A DNA stretch of 21,856 bases, taken from a virus. Position 1 is the first letter of the stretch. Each line of letters begins with the position of its first letter. Under the pieces are notes generated by a model that was given only the letters and a program-made list of their open reading frames with translations, ran no database searches and was not told where the DNA came from. Below are positions 15,621 through 21,856 of the stretch, one piece after another. The stretch covers positions 1-21,856 of IMG/VR virus record IMGVR_UViG_3300011252_000347; one strand, given 5' to 3'. The position numbers and the translations under genes were made by a program.

Positions 15621-15654
15621 ACAGCCCGTGGGTCAAGAACTCATGGGCTGTTTT
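15621..15654 (+). terminator. Terminator of the plus-strand late block
   Basis: ACAGCCCGTG (15621-15630) pairs with CATGGGCTGT (15642-15651), with one G-U pair and an 11-base loop, followed by TTTT and then GATT. On the minus strand the stem is followed by adenines, so it works rightward. It sits about 90 bp past the last late gene, and its stem and loop overlap the 3' end of the convergent nuclease gene. Confidence 0.6.
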
Positions 15655-16115
15655 GATTCAAAAACAGGAACAATCTGTAACTCTGATTTAGGTATATCAA
15701 AGAACCTTTCCCCTCTTTTTATATAGATATTTGGGACATCTATAATAGGTGCATTTACGACTGCGTTATACCCAGCTATTGCTGCATGAGTTAAACTGTT
15801 GTTGAACACCATGAATTTTATTGATCGTGTGAGGAACTTTGATTTTCTAACTGGTATGTGCAGGGTATCGAAATGAAATGAAGTTCCGTGCCAAACGGAT
15901 TTGACTTCCACCTCACAAGGGAACGTCTTACCTTTTCCTCTAACAAGCAAATCCGTACCAAATTCATTAGGGTTGTCACTAGCTTCATAGCCCATCCTTT
16001 TCCAAAACTGTTTTGCCACTTCTCTGGCTGGATTGTCATACTGATCGAAGATTTCGTGCTGGAATACTTTGTACATGCTCGTCTTTGTTTTTGAAGAATG
16101 CGAAGTTATATCCAC
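15633..16115 (-). CDS. PD-(D/E)XK nuclease
   Basis: This 160-residue protein has a restriction-endonuclease-like core: helix REVAKQFWKRMGYEAS, GTDLLVRGKGKTFPCEVEVK with Asp55, Glu70 and Lys72 as the metal-binding D...ExK, and later strands (SIKFMVFN and so on). Such small nucleases in phage early blocks serve as Holliday-junction resolvases, repair nucleases or host-DNA-degrading enzymes; which applies is not known. The start shown is GTG 16115, with AGGGA eight bases upstream. ATG 16076 is an alternative that shortens the N-terminus by 13 residues and loses no motif. It overlaps the upstream small gene by 80 nt (41 with ATG). It is the last gene of the minus-strand block, and its stop lies in the loop of the opposing terminator. 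Confidence 0.7.
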   Translation of the reverse strand: MDITSHSSKTKTSMYKVFQHEIFDQYDNPAREVAKQFWKRMGYEASDNPNEFGTDLLVRGKGKTFPCEVEVKSVWHGTSFHFDTLHIPVRKSKFLTRSIKFMVFNNSLTHAAIAGYNAVVNAPIIDVPNIYIKRGERFFDIPKSELQIVPVFESKQPMSS

Positions 16116-16233
16116 GACAAAATTCCCTGTAATAATGTGATGTCGGGCGATATTTGCAGTCAGGGTTATCTAGATAAAAAGCGTTAACCCCCTCTTCAAA
16201 CGCTATGCATTTACTTGCTGGAAGCTGCCTCAT
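16036..16233 (-). CDS. Small RMF-like phage protein
   Basis: This is a 65-residue protein. Residues 9-45 follow the ribosome-modulation-factor-like pattern seen in many small phage proteins: an alanine helix with EEGVNAF, then NPDCKY, a gap, and YYREFCRGYNFAF (compare G..A....CPY......W..GW). Ribosome modulation factor binds ribosomes and pauses translation. Whether this phage protein does so is inference, since the fold also occurs in uncharacterised phage proteins. AGGAGG lies three bases before the ATG. It overlaps the upstream gene by 23 nt and the downstream nuclease by 41-80 nt. Confidence 0.55.
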   Translation of the reverse strand: MRQLPASKCIAFEEGVNAFYLDNPDCKYRPTSHYYREFCRGYNFAFFKNKDEHVQSIPARNLRSV

Positions 16234-16456
16234 GAACCTCCTGTTCTGTCATCTTCCACACAAACATTGGGGTGCCTTCCCCAACGTATGCTCCCAATGT
16301 GTTAAAGCTGAAATATTCCTGTGCCTCATCGTAGGTCATCCCATCCATAACTAAAATTTTTAGGCAGTGATCAGCGTCATACACAACAATGTTGTCAGAG
16401 CCACTTCTCTCACCAACACCAATGATTGCATCTCCAAATCCATCTGCCAGAAGCAT
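16211..16456 (-). CDS. Conserved small phage protein of unknown function
   Basis: An 81-residue protein whose ATG follows the RNR stop directly (TAAATG). The pattern GFGDAIIGVGERSG, VYDADHCLKILVMDGMTYDE, AQEYFSFNTLGAYVGEGTP is one I recognise as recurrent in phage genomes without assigned function. It is acidic with no membrane segment. Its position behind RNR suggests coupling to nucleotide metabolism in expression only; no role can be given. Confidence 0.6.
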   Translation of the reverse strand: MLLADGFGDAIIGVGERSGSDNIVVYDADHCLKILVMDGMTYDEAQEYFSFNTLGAYVGEGTPMFVWKMTEQEVHEAASSK

Positions 16457-18202
16457 TTATTCACACTTCCGAAGGCCGGTTGCTGGATCGAAATAGCAAG
16501 CCCCACCCTCTTCAACGAAGTCATGATTTTCTTCCACAACGGGAACTTCTGCCACATCCTCAACAGCAGATGCGTTTAAAATTCCAAAGCGTTTTCCACT
16601 GGCACGAAATGTAGTACAGCCAGAACTACCGCCCTCATAGGCATCCATGTATACCTTTTTGAAGTCTTCCCATCCAACATTGTCACCAACATTGCAGGTC
16701 TTGCTGCAAGCTGAATCAACGTATTTACTGGCAACATTTAGAACCTTCACATGGTCAAACACACTCAGTTCATCAGCAGTTTTGCCCTTTACTCCAAATT
16801 CCCGGTAAGCATAGTCTTCGACGGTTTCAATTCGTGGCCCATCAAAGGTCTGGATTGTCCGGTCATATGTGTGTGAGAACACTGGTTCGATACCAGAGGA
16901 GACATTGTCTGCAGATAGACTAATGGTTCCTGTCGGGGCGATGGAGAGAAGATGCGAGTTACGAATGCCGTGAGTTTGGATAAGCAACCTAATGCTTGCG
17001 GGGAGTGTTTGGGCAAATTCTGAATCCAGAAACTTTTCATCATATAAAGGGAACTTACCTTTCTCTACTGCAAGTGAGATTGATGTCAGATAGCAACCAT
17101 CCCTGATCACAGTCATGATCTTTTCAAACCAATGAATGAAGTCAGGTGTGCCATAGTCATAGCCCATTGCTTCCAGAGCGTTAGCTAGACCGGTCACACC
17201 CAATCCCATACGCCGGGTATCTTTTGCTTGCTTTTCCTGTTGAGGTAATGGGTATGTCGCACGATCCACTACGTTATCCATGGCTCTCACAACGTGGGGG
17301 ATGTCGTTCTTTAACATCTGCATGTTAAACGAATATGCCCCTTCTGGGGTCATCTGGATGTATTTAGTAAGGTTGAATGATCCCAACAGACACGCACCAT
17401 AGGGCGGCAAAGGCTGCTCACCACAGGGATTGGTGGCAACGATCTTCTCGCAATAATGCAGATTGTTTTTGCGGTTAATCCTATCGATGAATAAGATACC
17501 AGGCTCTGCCCAATCCCATGTTGATCTGAGTATATCATCCCATAATGCACGGGCTTTTACGGTCTTATAGACAGTGCCTTCAAACACCAGATCAAAGTCA
17601 GTGTCTTCTTTTACTGCCGACATAAACTCATCAGTCACGCCAACTGAAATATTAAACTGAGTTAATTCCGTGCTGTTGTTTTTAGCCCGGATGAACTTTT
17701 CGATATCGGGGTGATCCACCCTCAAAACGCCCATCTGAGCGCCCCTCCGGTGTCCTGCAGAGGCAATGGTTTTGCAGGTAGCATCAAAGATGCCCATGAA
17801 GGACAGGGGTCCACTAGACTTACTATCTAGGCTCCTAATCAATGCCCCATGAGGTCTGAGTGTACTGAAATCATATCCAATACCCCCACCTAGTTGCATA
17901 GTTCGGGCAGCTTCACCAACGGCCCCTGTGATGCCTTCCATACTGTCTTCAATAGTACCGCTAACGAAACAATTATATGGCGTTACAGTACGAGGTGCGC
18001 CCATGGCAGATTGCACTCTGCCAGCGGGTAAAAACCGTTGGTTATATAGAATGGTTCTAAAGTTGTTGAAGTGACTTTCATCGTCCTTCAATGCTTCGGC
18101 AACCCTTGTCATAGCTTCAGTGAAAGTCTCGCCCTCAGAGCGGTATTTCATTGCATGGATTTCTTCAGATATTGGTAGTGTAGGCCCGTATTCGTTTTTC
18201 AT
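16457..18202 (-). CDS. nrdJ: Class II (adenosylcobalamin-dependent) ribonucleoside reductase
   Basis: The product has 581 residues and reduces ribonucleotides to deoxyribonucleotides for phage DNA synthesis, using adenosylcobalamin as radical source. Visible active-site features are Cys78 (PYNCFVSG) and Cys271 (GACLLGSFNL), the likely redox pair, and Asn258-Cys260-Glu262 in NPCGEQPLPPYG, the thiyl-radical site. APTGTISLSADNVSSGIEP (422-440) is the class II phosphate-binding and core motif. The C-terminus carries Cys569 and Cys580, likely for electron transfer from thioredoxin. No N-terminal ATP cone is present and no small (R2) subunit gene lies nearby, which supports class II over class I. 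The length is shorter than the usual bacterial NrdJ. GGGAG precedes the ATG. It sits 10 bp after the MazG-like gene in the same operon. Confidence 0.88.
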   Translation of the reverse strand: MKNEYGPTLPISEEIHAMKYRSEGETFTEAMTRVAEALKDDESHFNNFRTILYNQRFLPAGRVQSAMGAPRTVTPYNCFVSGTIEDSMEGITGAVGEAARTMQLGGGIGYDFSTLRPHGALIRSLDSKSSGPLSFMGIFDATCKTIASAGHRRGAQMGVLRVDHPDIEKFIRAKNNSTELTQFNISVGVTDEFMSAVKEDTDFDLVFEGTVYKTVKARALWDDILRSTWDWAEPGILFIDRINRKNNLHYCEKIVATNPCGEQPLPPYGACLLGSFNLTKYIQMTPEGAYSFNMQMLKNDIPHVVRAMDNVVDRATYPLPQQEKQAKDTRRMGLGVTGLANALEAMGYDYGTPDFIHWFEKIMTVIRDGCYLTSISLAVEKGKFPLYDEKFLDSEFAQTLPASIRLLIQTHGIRNSHLLSIAPTGTISLSADNVSSGIEPVFSHTYDRTIQTFDGPRIETVEDYAYREFGVKGKTADELSVFDHVKVLNVASKYVDSACSKTCNVGDNVGWEDFKKVYMDAYEGGSSGCTTFRASGKRFGILNASAVEDVAEVPVVEENHDFVEEGGACYFDPATGLRKCE

Positions 18203-18212
18203 TTTGACTCCC

Positions 18213-18638
18213 TCAAACTAAGTCAGATAGGTTTGCTTTTTTATAATTTGGTCCTTTAAGAACCTTCCCATCAGGCCGAAGTAACGGCTTACCGTCCGGT
18301 CCTAATTTGCTCATATTGGCTGCGTGAATACGTCTGACGGCCTCATCCAAATTCCACCCGAATGTGGCTGCATATCCATAGATTACATATATTAGATCAG
18401 CTAATTCACTGAGCATGGCTGCAGGGCGATTTCCAGCATCACTCTCATCTGAAAACTCGCCAAATTCCTCTGCCACAAGCCGGTATCGAAGGTCTTCCAG
18501 ATCACGGTTAAACTTCCAGTTTTCATCCAGTGGATGATCCATGATCATTGCAAACTGACGTACCATTTCTAATGGGGTTTTTAATGGAAGTGGATCAGCC
18601 AATTCGGCTACATCATCGATGTCCTGTTGGGTGATCAT
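18213..18638 (-). CDS. MazG-like nucleotide pyrophosphohydrolase
   Basis: A 141-residue all-alpha protein with the MazG/HisE-type metal motif: EEFGE (57-61) followed by ELAD (78-81) at the expected spacing. Such enzymes hydrolyse (d)NTPs or related nucleotides to monophosphates and pyrophosphate. In phages they are proposed to clean the dNTP pool or to lower alarmone levels; neither is shown here. The C-terminus repeats GPDGKPLLRPDGKVLKGPNY, a tail typical of the phosphoribosyl-ATP-pyrophosphohydrolase-like subgroup. Its ATG overlaps the upstream stop (ATGA), and RNR follows after 10 bp, so both act in dNTP supply and are expressed together. Confidence 0.75.
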   Translation of the reverse strand: MITQQDIDDVAELADPLPLKTPLEMVRQFAMIMDHPLDENWKFNRDLEDLRYRLVAEEFGEFSDESDAGNRPAAMLSELADLIYVIYGYAATFGWNLDEAVRRIHAANMSKLGPDGKPLLRPDGKVLKGPNYKKANLSDLV

Positions 18639-18973
18639 AAGTGTTCACCCCGCTGATGCATTTGGATCAGATCATCAATAAAGAACTTCATCTTCTGAAG
18701 ATCATAGCCCACATCCACACCGGCTTTTTCACCCAGACGATAACAGGCTTTAAAGATATCGCCCCGGCTCTTACTCATGTTTTTAAATGAGATCAGATGA
18801 CGCAATTCATCAGCGTGTGGGGGGAGTTTATAATACGCAGTAGAAGCCCCATCAGATGCAACTTTCTTGCGGTCTGATGTGGGCATAATGTCCATCTGGG
18901 CGTTTGGATCAATATTGCTGGTATCGAAGGATACTACGACTTCCTCGTAGTCATCATTAAAATATTTAACCAT
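18635..18973 (-). CDS. DUF3310-like protein
   Basis: A 112-residue protein. The first 40 residues are poorly structured, and residues 45-105 match the DUF3310 pattern: YYKLPPHADELRHLIS, NMSKSRGDIFKACYRLGEK, then DLQKMKFFIDDLI. This domain occurs in many phages and is part of T7 gp1.7, which has nucleotide kinase activity; the isolated domain's function is not established. The neighbours are a MazG-like enzyme and RNR, so a role in nucleotide handling is plausible inference. The start overlaps the upstream stop (TGATG), and the stop overlaps the MazG start (ATGA). Confidence 0.65.
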   Translation of the reverse strand: MVKYFNDDYEEVVVSFDTSNIDPNAQMDIMPTSDRKKVASDGASTAYYKLPPHADELRHLISFKNMSKSRGDIFKACYRLGEKAGVDVGYDLQKMKFFIDDLIQMHQRGEHL

Positions 18974-19305
18974 CAGTGCAGTTTCTTATTAAAAGCAACC
19001 ACTTTGGTATCATGCACCGCATCTAACAACTCATCAGCAGGTTCAAATACAATGCCTTCTTGCTCAGAGGCTTCCATCAATGCGTCTATGATGCGGGTTT
19101 TGGCACCTACTTCAGCGAAGTGGTCTGCCATCAATTCCACGCTCTCTTGCATCCCATGGATCATATTGACGTAGTAGTCAGCATACTCCTCATCCATCTC
19201 AGAGGAGATGTTACAGGCTAGAATAATATTAACCTTCTTGTCTTCTCCTTCATCTTGGATTTGCATGACCAAAGACAAGGTATTTATCGGTAAATTATTT
19301 TCCAT
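18973..19305 (-). CDS. Small unknown early protein
   Basis: I do not recognise this 110-residue acidic protein. The N-terminal part looks beta-stranded (LSLVMQIQDEGEDKKVNIIL), the middle helical and acidic (EEYADYYVNMIHGMQESVEL, then further helix to about 75), and it ends in a short basic tail. There are no membrane segments. AGGA lies six bases before the ATG. It overlaps the upstream nuclease gene by 11 nt and the downstream gene by one base, so it is a regular operon member. The fold could suit a small regulator or partner of the replication genes, but nothing shows this. Confidence 0.5.
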   Translation of the reverse strand: MENNLPINTLSLVMQIQDEGEDKKVNIILACNISSEMDEEYADYYVNMIHGMQESVELMADHFAEVGAKTRIIDALMEASEQEGIVFEPADELLDAVHDTKVVAFNKKLH

Positions 19306-19681
19306 TTTTAGTCCTACTCTTTAAAAGATTGAAGAAATGATCCGCATCCATTACAGCCAGCGGTTTCTGTCGATCTGCTTTTATTATTGCGAGGGGTTGA
19401 GAGCCTTTAGGGCAATTTGTTTTGGCCTGATCCATGATCGTGTACACGGCTATTTTCTTCAGAGATTTGCACTCCACGGAGTAGGGGAAGAGTTTTCTGG
19501 CTGCTGACGCAAGCTGGATATCTTCCCCATTCTGCCCCATGGCGGTTGAACGAACATCGTCCAAACTCAAGCTAGGGAATAAGCCCAATATTTTATCTCG
19601 GACCCACTGTTGGTGACGCCTACCTTTTGCTTTGGCAGAGGATGTGCTTATAGCCATGCAGGTAGTTTTAGGGTGGTGCAT
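19295..19681 (-). CDS. PD-(D/E)XK endonuclease (phage resolvase-like)
   Basis: The product has 128 residues. After a basic start (KAKGRRHQQWVRDKIL), residues 49-72 hold the nuclease core: GQNGEDIQL with Asp54, then SVECK with Glu70 and Lys72, and a helix with DQA (84-86). I recognise this GEDI...ECK pattern as a recurrent phage endonuclease related to junction resolvases. Its target is unknown, but debranching or repair of replicating phage DNA is likely. ATG 19681 is used; ATG 19657 (MAIS...) is an alternative with less overlap. Neither has a strong ribosome site, and both keep the whole core. It lies directly behind the RecE-like exonuclease. Confidence 0.68.
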   Translation of the reverse strand: MHHPKTTCMAISTSSAKAKGRRHQQWVRDKILGLFPSLSLDDVRSTAMGQNGEDIQLASAARKLFPYSVECKSLKKIAVYTIMDQAKTNCPKGSQPLAIIKADRQKPLAVMDADHFFNLLKSRTKNGK

Positions 19682-20445
19682 TCACCCCACCCCGTGCCAA
19701 AATCTTTGTTCTTTTCAGCCGCCGCAATGATGTCCAGGGTATGATGCATTTGCTCCGTGGCTTTAGCCAACAGTTCCGGTCCAACCTCAAATATATGACA
19801 GACAAAAGGAGCGGTCTTTTCCACGCAAATGAACTTAAACCTAGATACTTCCCATCCAGCTAAATTACACACGTATAAGTAAAAAGCTGCCTGTAAATGG
19901 TAAGCATATTTGAATGTCTCAGATGCGAAACCTTTTGGACTTGCGTCTTGCGTTGTCTTCACGTCATAAAGAATGCCTTCTGAGGTTGCTGCCGGGGGAA
20001 CCATCTTTGAAAGAATTGCTAAATCAGGACGGACTTTGACCGCCAATCCTGTTCTAGGGCAGTCTGAGAAGATACTGACTTCGTTAAGTCTATCTTTGTG
20101 ACGTAATGCAGCTTTTGCATGAGCATTATTTAGTACTGATCTAACCATACATTGAGCGACATTGTACTCAACTTCAGTCAGTAACATCTGTTCATCTTCT
20201 AGGGCCGCTTCCTGATCTTTGAACGCTTTAGCTGATCGGGTTTTGCCGCCCTTGATTACTAAGTTCCTATTCTCTTCTAACAACAGGGCGTGAACAGAAT
20301 TTCCCAATCTAAATGCGGCTGTCTGGGACATTTTCTGCCCCTTCCAGTGTGCTACAGATTTCTTGGCAACTGTTTTAACAGCGGAGGAACTTACCCCCGC
20401 CGTAGCATGATATTCCTCATTAGAGAGGTCATGGACAATTCCCAT
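19648..20445 (-). CDS. RecE-like exonuclease (PD-(D/E)XK, DUF3799 family)
   Basis: This 265-residue protein matches the C-terminal nuclease of RecE/exonuclease VIII-like phage proteins. It opens with the typical MGIVHDLSNEEYHAT and SSSAVKTV, then FRLGNSVHALLLE (His52). The core follows: VKVRPDLA with Asp141, LYDVKTT with Asp161 and Lys163, and YHLQAAFYLYV with Gln185. These enzymes resect double-stranded DNA 5' to 3' to expose single strands for annealing or recombination. The upstream SSB-like gene overlaps by one base (TAATG), so the two probably work as an end-processing pair, as exonuclease/annealing-protein pairs do in other phages. The nuclease family is clear; the precise polarity is by analogy. 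Confidence 0.78.
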   Translation of the reverse strand: MGIVHDLSNEEYHATAGVSSSAVKTVAKKSVAHWKGQKMSQTAAFRLGNSVHALLLEENRNLVIKGGKTRSAKAFKDQEAALEDEQMLLTEVEYNVAQCMVRSVLNNAHAKAALRHKDRLNEVSIFSDCPRTGLAVKVRPDLAILSKMVPPAATSEGILYDVKTTQDASPKGFASETFKYAYHLQAAFYLYVCNLAGWEVSRFKFICVEKTAPFVCHIFEVGPELLAKATEQMHHTLDIIAAAEKNKDFGTGWGECTTLKLPAWL

Positions 20446-21281
20446 TACGCTGCATCCGTCAGATCATCGTCCAAACTGTTTTCAAGTGCAGCTATAGCCT
20501 GTGCATCGATGCTACCGGACTTAATAGACTTGTAGTAAGCCTCATCCACATATTCATTTTCTTTGTCGATGAGTTCTTTTATCATCTTTAAAGTTTCAAA
20601 CAGATCAGCGGTGCGTTCTAAGGGAGTGTCGAAATCAGGTTTGTAATTAAAAGTGTACCACTTCACACTTCCGTTTACGTTTCGTTCACTGGACAATTCG
20701 ATGTTAAAATCGAATAGGTTTCTATCCCCCGGCAAAGCATCTAAAACAGCATTCTTAAACCCGGTATAGTTTGAGTTTCTGTGCTGCAACATGCATGGGG
20801 TATTCTCATACACCACCTCTTCACCAGAGGCAGTTTTACCGGTCATGGTGACCAAACCCCGCACCTGTCGGAACTGCATATCACGCCACTTCTTGCGCTC
20901 TTCCCGCTCCATATCTTGCATAGCTTCCCACGCAGGATAGCCGCACTTGATACCGCCCTTCATGTCACGGGCTTCTTCCCGAAATGATAGAATTGCACGG
21001 CTTTTATTTGCAAGCCCGTCATCATCAAAGTGTATCCACTGATAATGATGTGATAGTGGCCTGAATGTAGCAGTGTCAGCAAAGGCTACCTTATCAGAGC
21101 CTTTTAAGTAGAACTTTCCTCTCGGATCAGGCTTGATTGCATTGCCCTGTATGTCATCCTCGTTGCTCATAATTGAAAGCGTGGGAAACCTTGCTACAGT
21201 TGAAGTTGATTTATTAGGTCCAGCCCCCAATGAAGCGGCTAATGCTGCGTATTCTGCCTCGACATTTGTCAGATCAGTCAT
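20445..21281 (-). CDS. Probable single-strand DNA-binding or annealing protein
   Basis: A 278-residue protein. Residues about 50-220 look like a beta-rich DNA-binding core with aromatic and basic patches (RGKFYLKGSDKVAF, HHYQWIHFDDDG, GSVKWYTFNYKP). The C-terminus is acidic (ALENSLDDDLTDAA), as in single-strand DNA-binding proteins that recruit partners through an acidic tail. It is the first gene after the minus-strand promoter and is translationally coupled to the RecE-like exonuclease. That context argues for coating or annealing of single-stranded DNA. No OB-fold signature was confirmed. AAGGA lies six bases before the ATG. Confidence 0.55.
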   Translation of the reverse strand: MTDLTNVEAEYAALAASLGAGPNKSTSTVARFPTLSIMSNEDDIQGNAIKPDPRGKFYLKGSDKVAFADTATFRPLSHHYQWIHFDDDGLANKSRAILSFREEARDMKGGIKCGYPAWEAMQDMEREERKKWRDMQFRQVRGLVTMTGKTASGEEVVYENTPCMLQHRNSNYTGFKNAVLDALPGDRNLFDFNIELSSERNVNGSVKWYTFNYKPDFDTPLERTADLFETLKMIKELIDKENEYVDEAYYKSIKSGSIDAQAIAALENSLDDDLTDAA

Positions 21282-21318
21282 TCTGAATCCTTATTATGAT
21301 TCTAATTAGTGAGTTTAT

Positions 21319-21348
21319 AGTATGGCATAGTTAGTGGCGTAATGTCAA
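21319..21348 (-). promoter_or_regulatory. Promoter for the minus-strand replication operon
   Basis: On the minus strand a perfect -35, TTGACA (21348-21343), overlaps the DNA polymerase stop. Eighteen bases further is CATACT (21324-21319) as a -10, with TATAAA a few bases on as a second candidate. It is in the only sizeable gap of the minus-strand block, 38-66 bp before the ATG at 21281. CTAATTAG (21302-21309), an 8-bp palindrome, lies just downstream and might be a small operator; that is weak. Confidence 0.5.
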
Positions 21349-21856
21349 TCTAACTCGACTTGATCCAACCAGTTTTTGCCCTCTGAAATCTCTATTTCCA
21401 GTGGCAAAACAAACGTGTAATTCCAACGCTCTGCTACCTCATCCACCACACCAACCATGGCCCAACGCAGGGCTTCCAGAACTTGATCCCGTTCATCTGC
21501 ACAGCAATCAACAACAATTGAATCATGCACAGTAAGAACAATTTTAGATTGTAGGTTTAATTCTTTAAAACGGCGGTAGGCCCGTATGCAAGCCAACGGC
21601 ACAACATCAGCCGTGGCAAATGATTGGACAGGATAATTAACAACATTAGTATGATTGGTTATCCTCCCATTACCAAGGCGCTTGGCATCTTCCCAGTAGA
21701 ACTGCCTACCTGATGGGGTCTGCACTAAACCGTCTACAAGAACGCCGTCTGTTAGCTTTTTGTGATATCCGTGTAAGCCTCTGTATAAATTGAAAAATTC
21801 TGTAAAATATCGTCGGATATGATCCTTCTGCCCACCTCCAGTTCCCCCATAAATCG
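21345..21856 (-). CDS. DNA polymerase, family A, C-terminal part (partial)
   Basis: The frame is open from the window edge (minus strand) to TGA at 21345-21347, giving the last 169 or so residues of the polymerase. Visible from the edge inward: IYGGTGGG, the end of the motif B/O-helix region, then FFNLYRGLHGYHKKL, the NYPVQSFATADVV region, and motif C as LTVHDSIVVD with the catalytic aspartate. In most family A polymerases motif C is HDE; here the glutamate is serine. The GTG at 21725 is not the start, because the frame continues upstream with polymerase sequence. The enzyme copies the phage genome; it heads the minus-strand block seen here. The exonuclease domain or any fusion lies outside the window. 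Confidence 0.88.
   Translation of the reverse strand, partial: IYGGTGGGQKDHIRRYFTEFFNLYRGLHGYHKKLTDGVLVDGLVQTPSGRQFYWEDAKRLGNGRITNHTNVVNYPVQSFATADVVPLACIRAYRRFKELNLQSKIVLTVHDSIVVDCCADERDQVLEALRWAMVGVVDEVAERWNYTFVLPLEIEISEGKNWLDQVELD

Noticed and set aside
1-21856. Insertion sequence, CRISPR array, rRNA or integrase
   Set aside because: No transposase or integrase motifs, no terminal inverted repeats, no spaced direct repeats and no rRNA-like stretch were seen on either strand.

Overview
The window reads as part of the genome of a tailed phage with a short-tail (podovirus-like) virion, probably infecting a marine bacterium. Almost every base is coding, genes overlap by 1-80 nt, and they fall into two convergent blocks. 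The gene set is a family A DNA polymerase, a class II ribonucleotide reductase, a MazG-like pyrophosphohydrolase, a RecE-like exonuclease, a PAPS-reductase-like PP-loop protein and two very large T7-like internal virion proteins. From memory this recalls HMO-2011-type podoviruses of marine Alphaproteobacteria; no search could be run, so the host assignment is inference.

Plus strand, 1-15529 (late, virion and lysis). The block opens with the 3' end of a tail-fibre protein. A glycine-rich fibre-tip protein with a TTG start and a tail-fibre-assembly-like protein follow. A 108-bp intergenic stretch (1533-1640) then holds a broken small membrane ORF, a terminator-like hairpin and a promoter whose -10 box lies inside a dyad. 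Next come an unknown 147-aa protein, a coiled-coil structural protein with heptad/hendecad repeats, and a lysis cassette: GH24 lysozyme with a hydrophobic holin-like tail, inner-membrane spanin and an overlapping lipoprotein spanin. The block ends with a structural protein carrying 22-residue repeats, a PP-loop (PAPS reductase family) protein fused to an S74 intramolecular-chaperone domain, three small proteins and two large internal virion (ejection) proteins. The first of these carries a muramidase/transglycosylase-like domain.

Convergence, 15530-15632. About 100 bp holds two hairpins, each with a U-tract on only one strand, so each block appears to have its own terminator.

Minus strand, 21856-15633 (DNA metabolism). 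Reading leftward: the C-terminal part of DNA polymerase A, a promoter in the 63-bp gap after it, an SSB-like acidic-tailed protein, a RecE-like PD-(D/E)XK exonuclease and a second PD-(D/E)XK nuclease. Then come a small unknown, a DUF3310-like protein, a MazG-like hydrolase, class II RNR, two small phage proteins (one RMF-like) and a third PD-(D/E)XK nuclease. Together these would supply dNTPs, replicate the genome and process DNA ends.

The strongest oddity is the PP-loop/S74 fusion at 6379-7383: a nucleotide-activating enzyme fold joined to a domain normally found at the end of trimeric tail spikes, inside the virion gene block.
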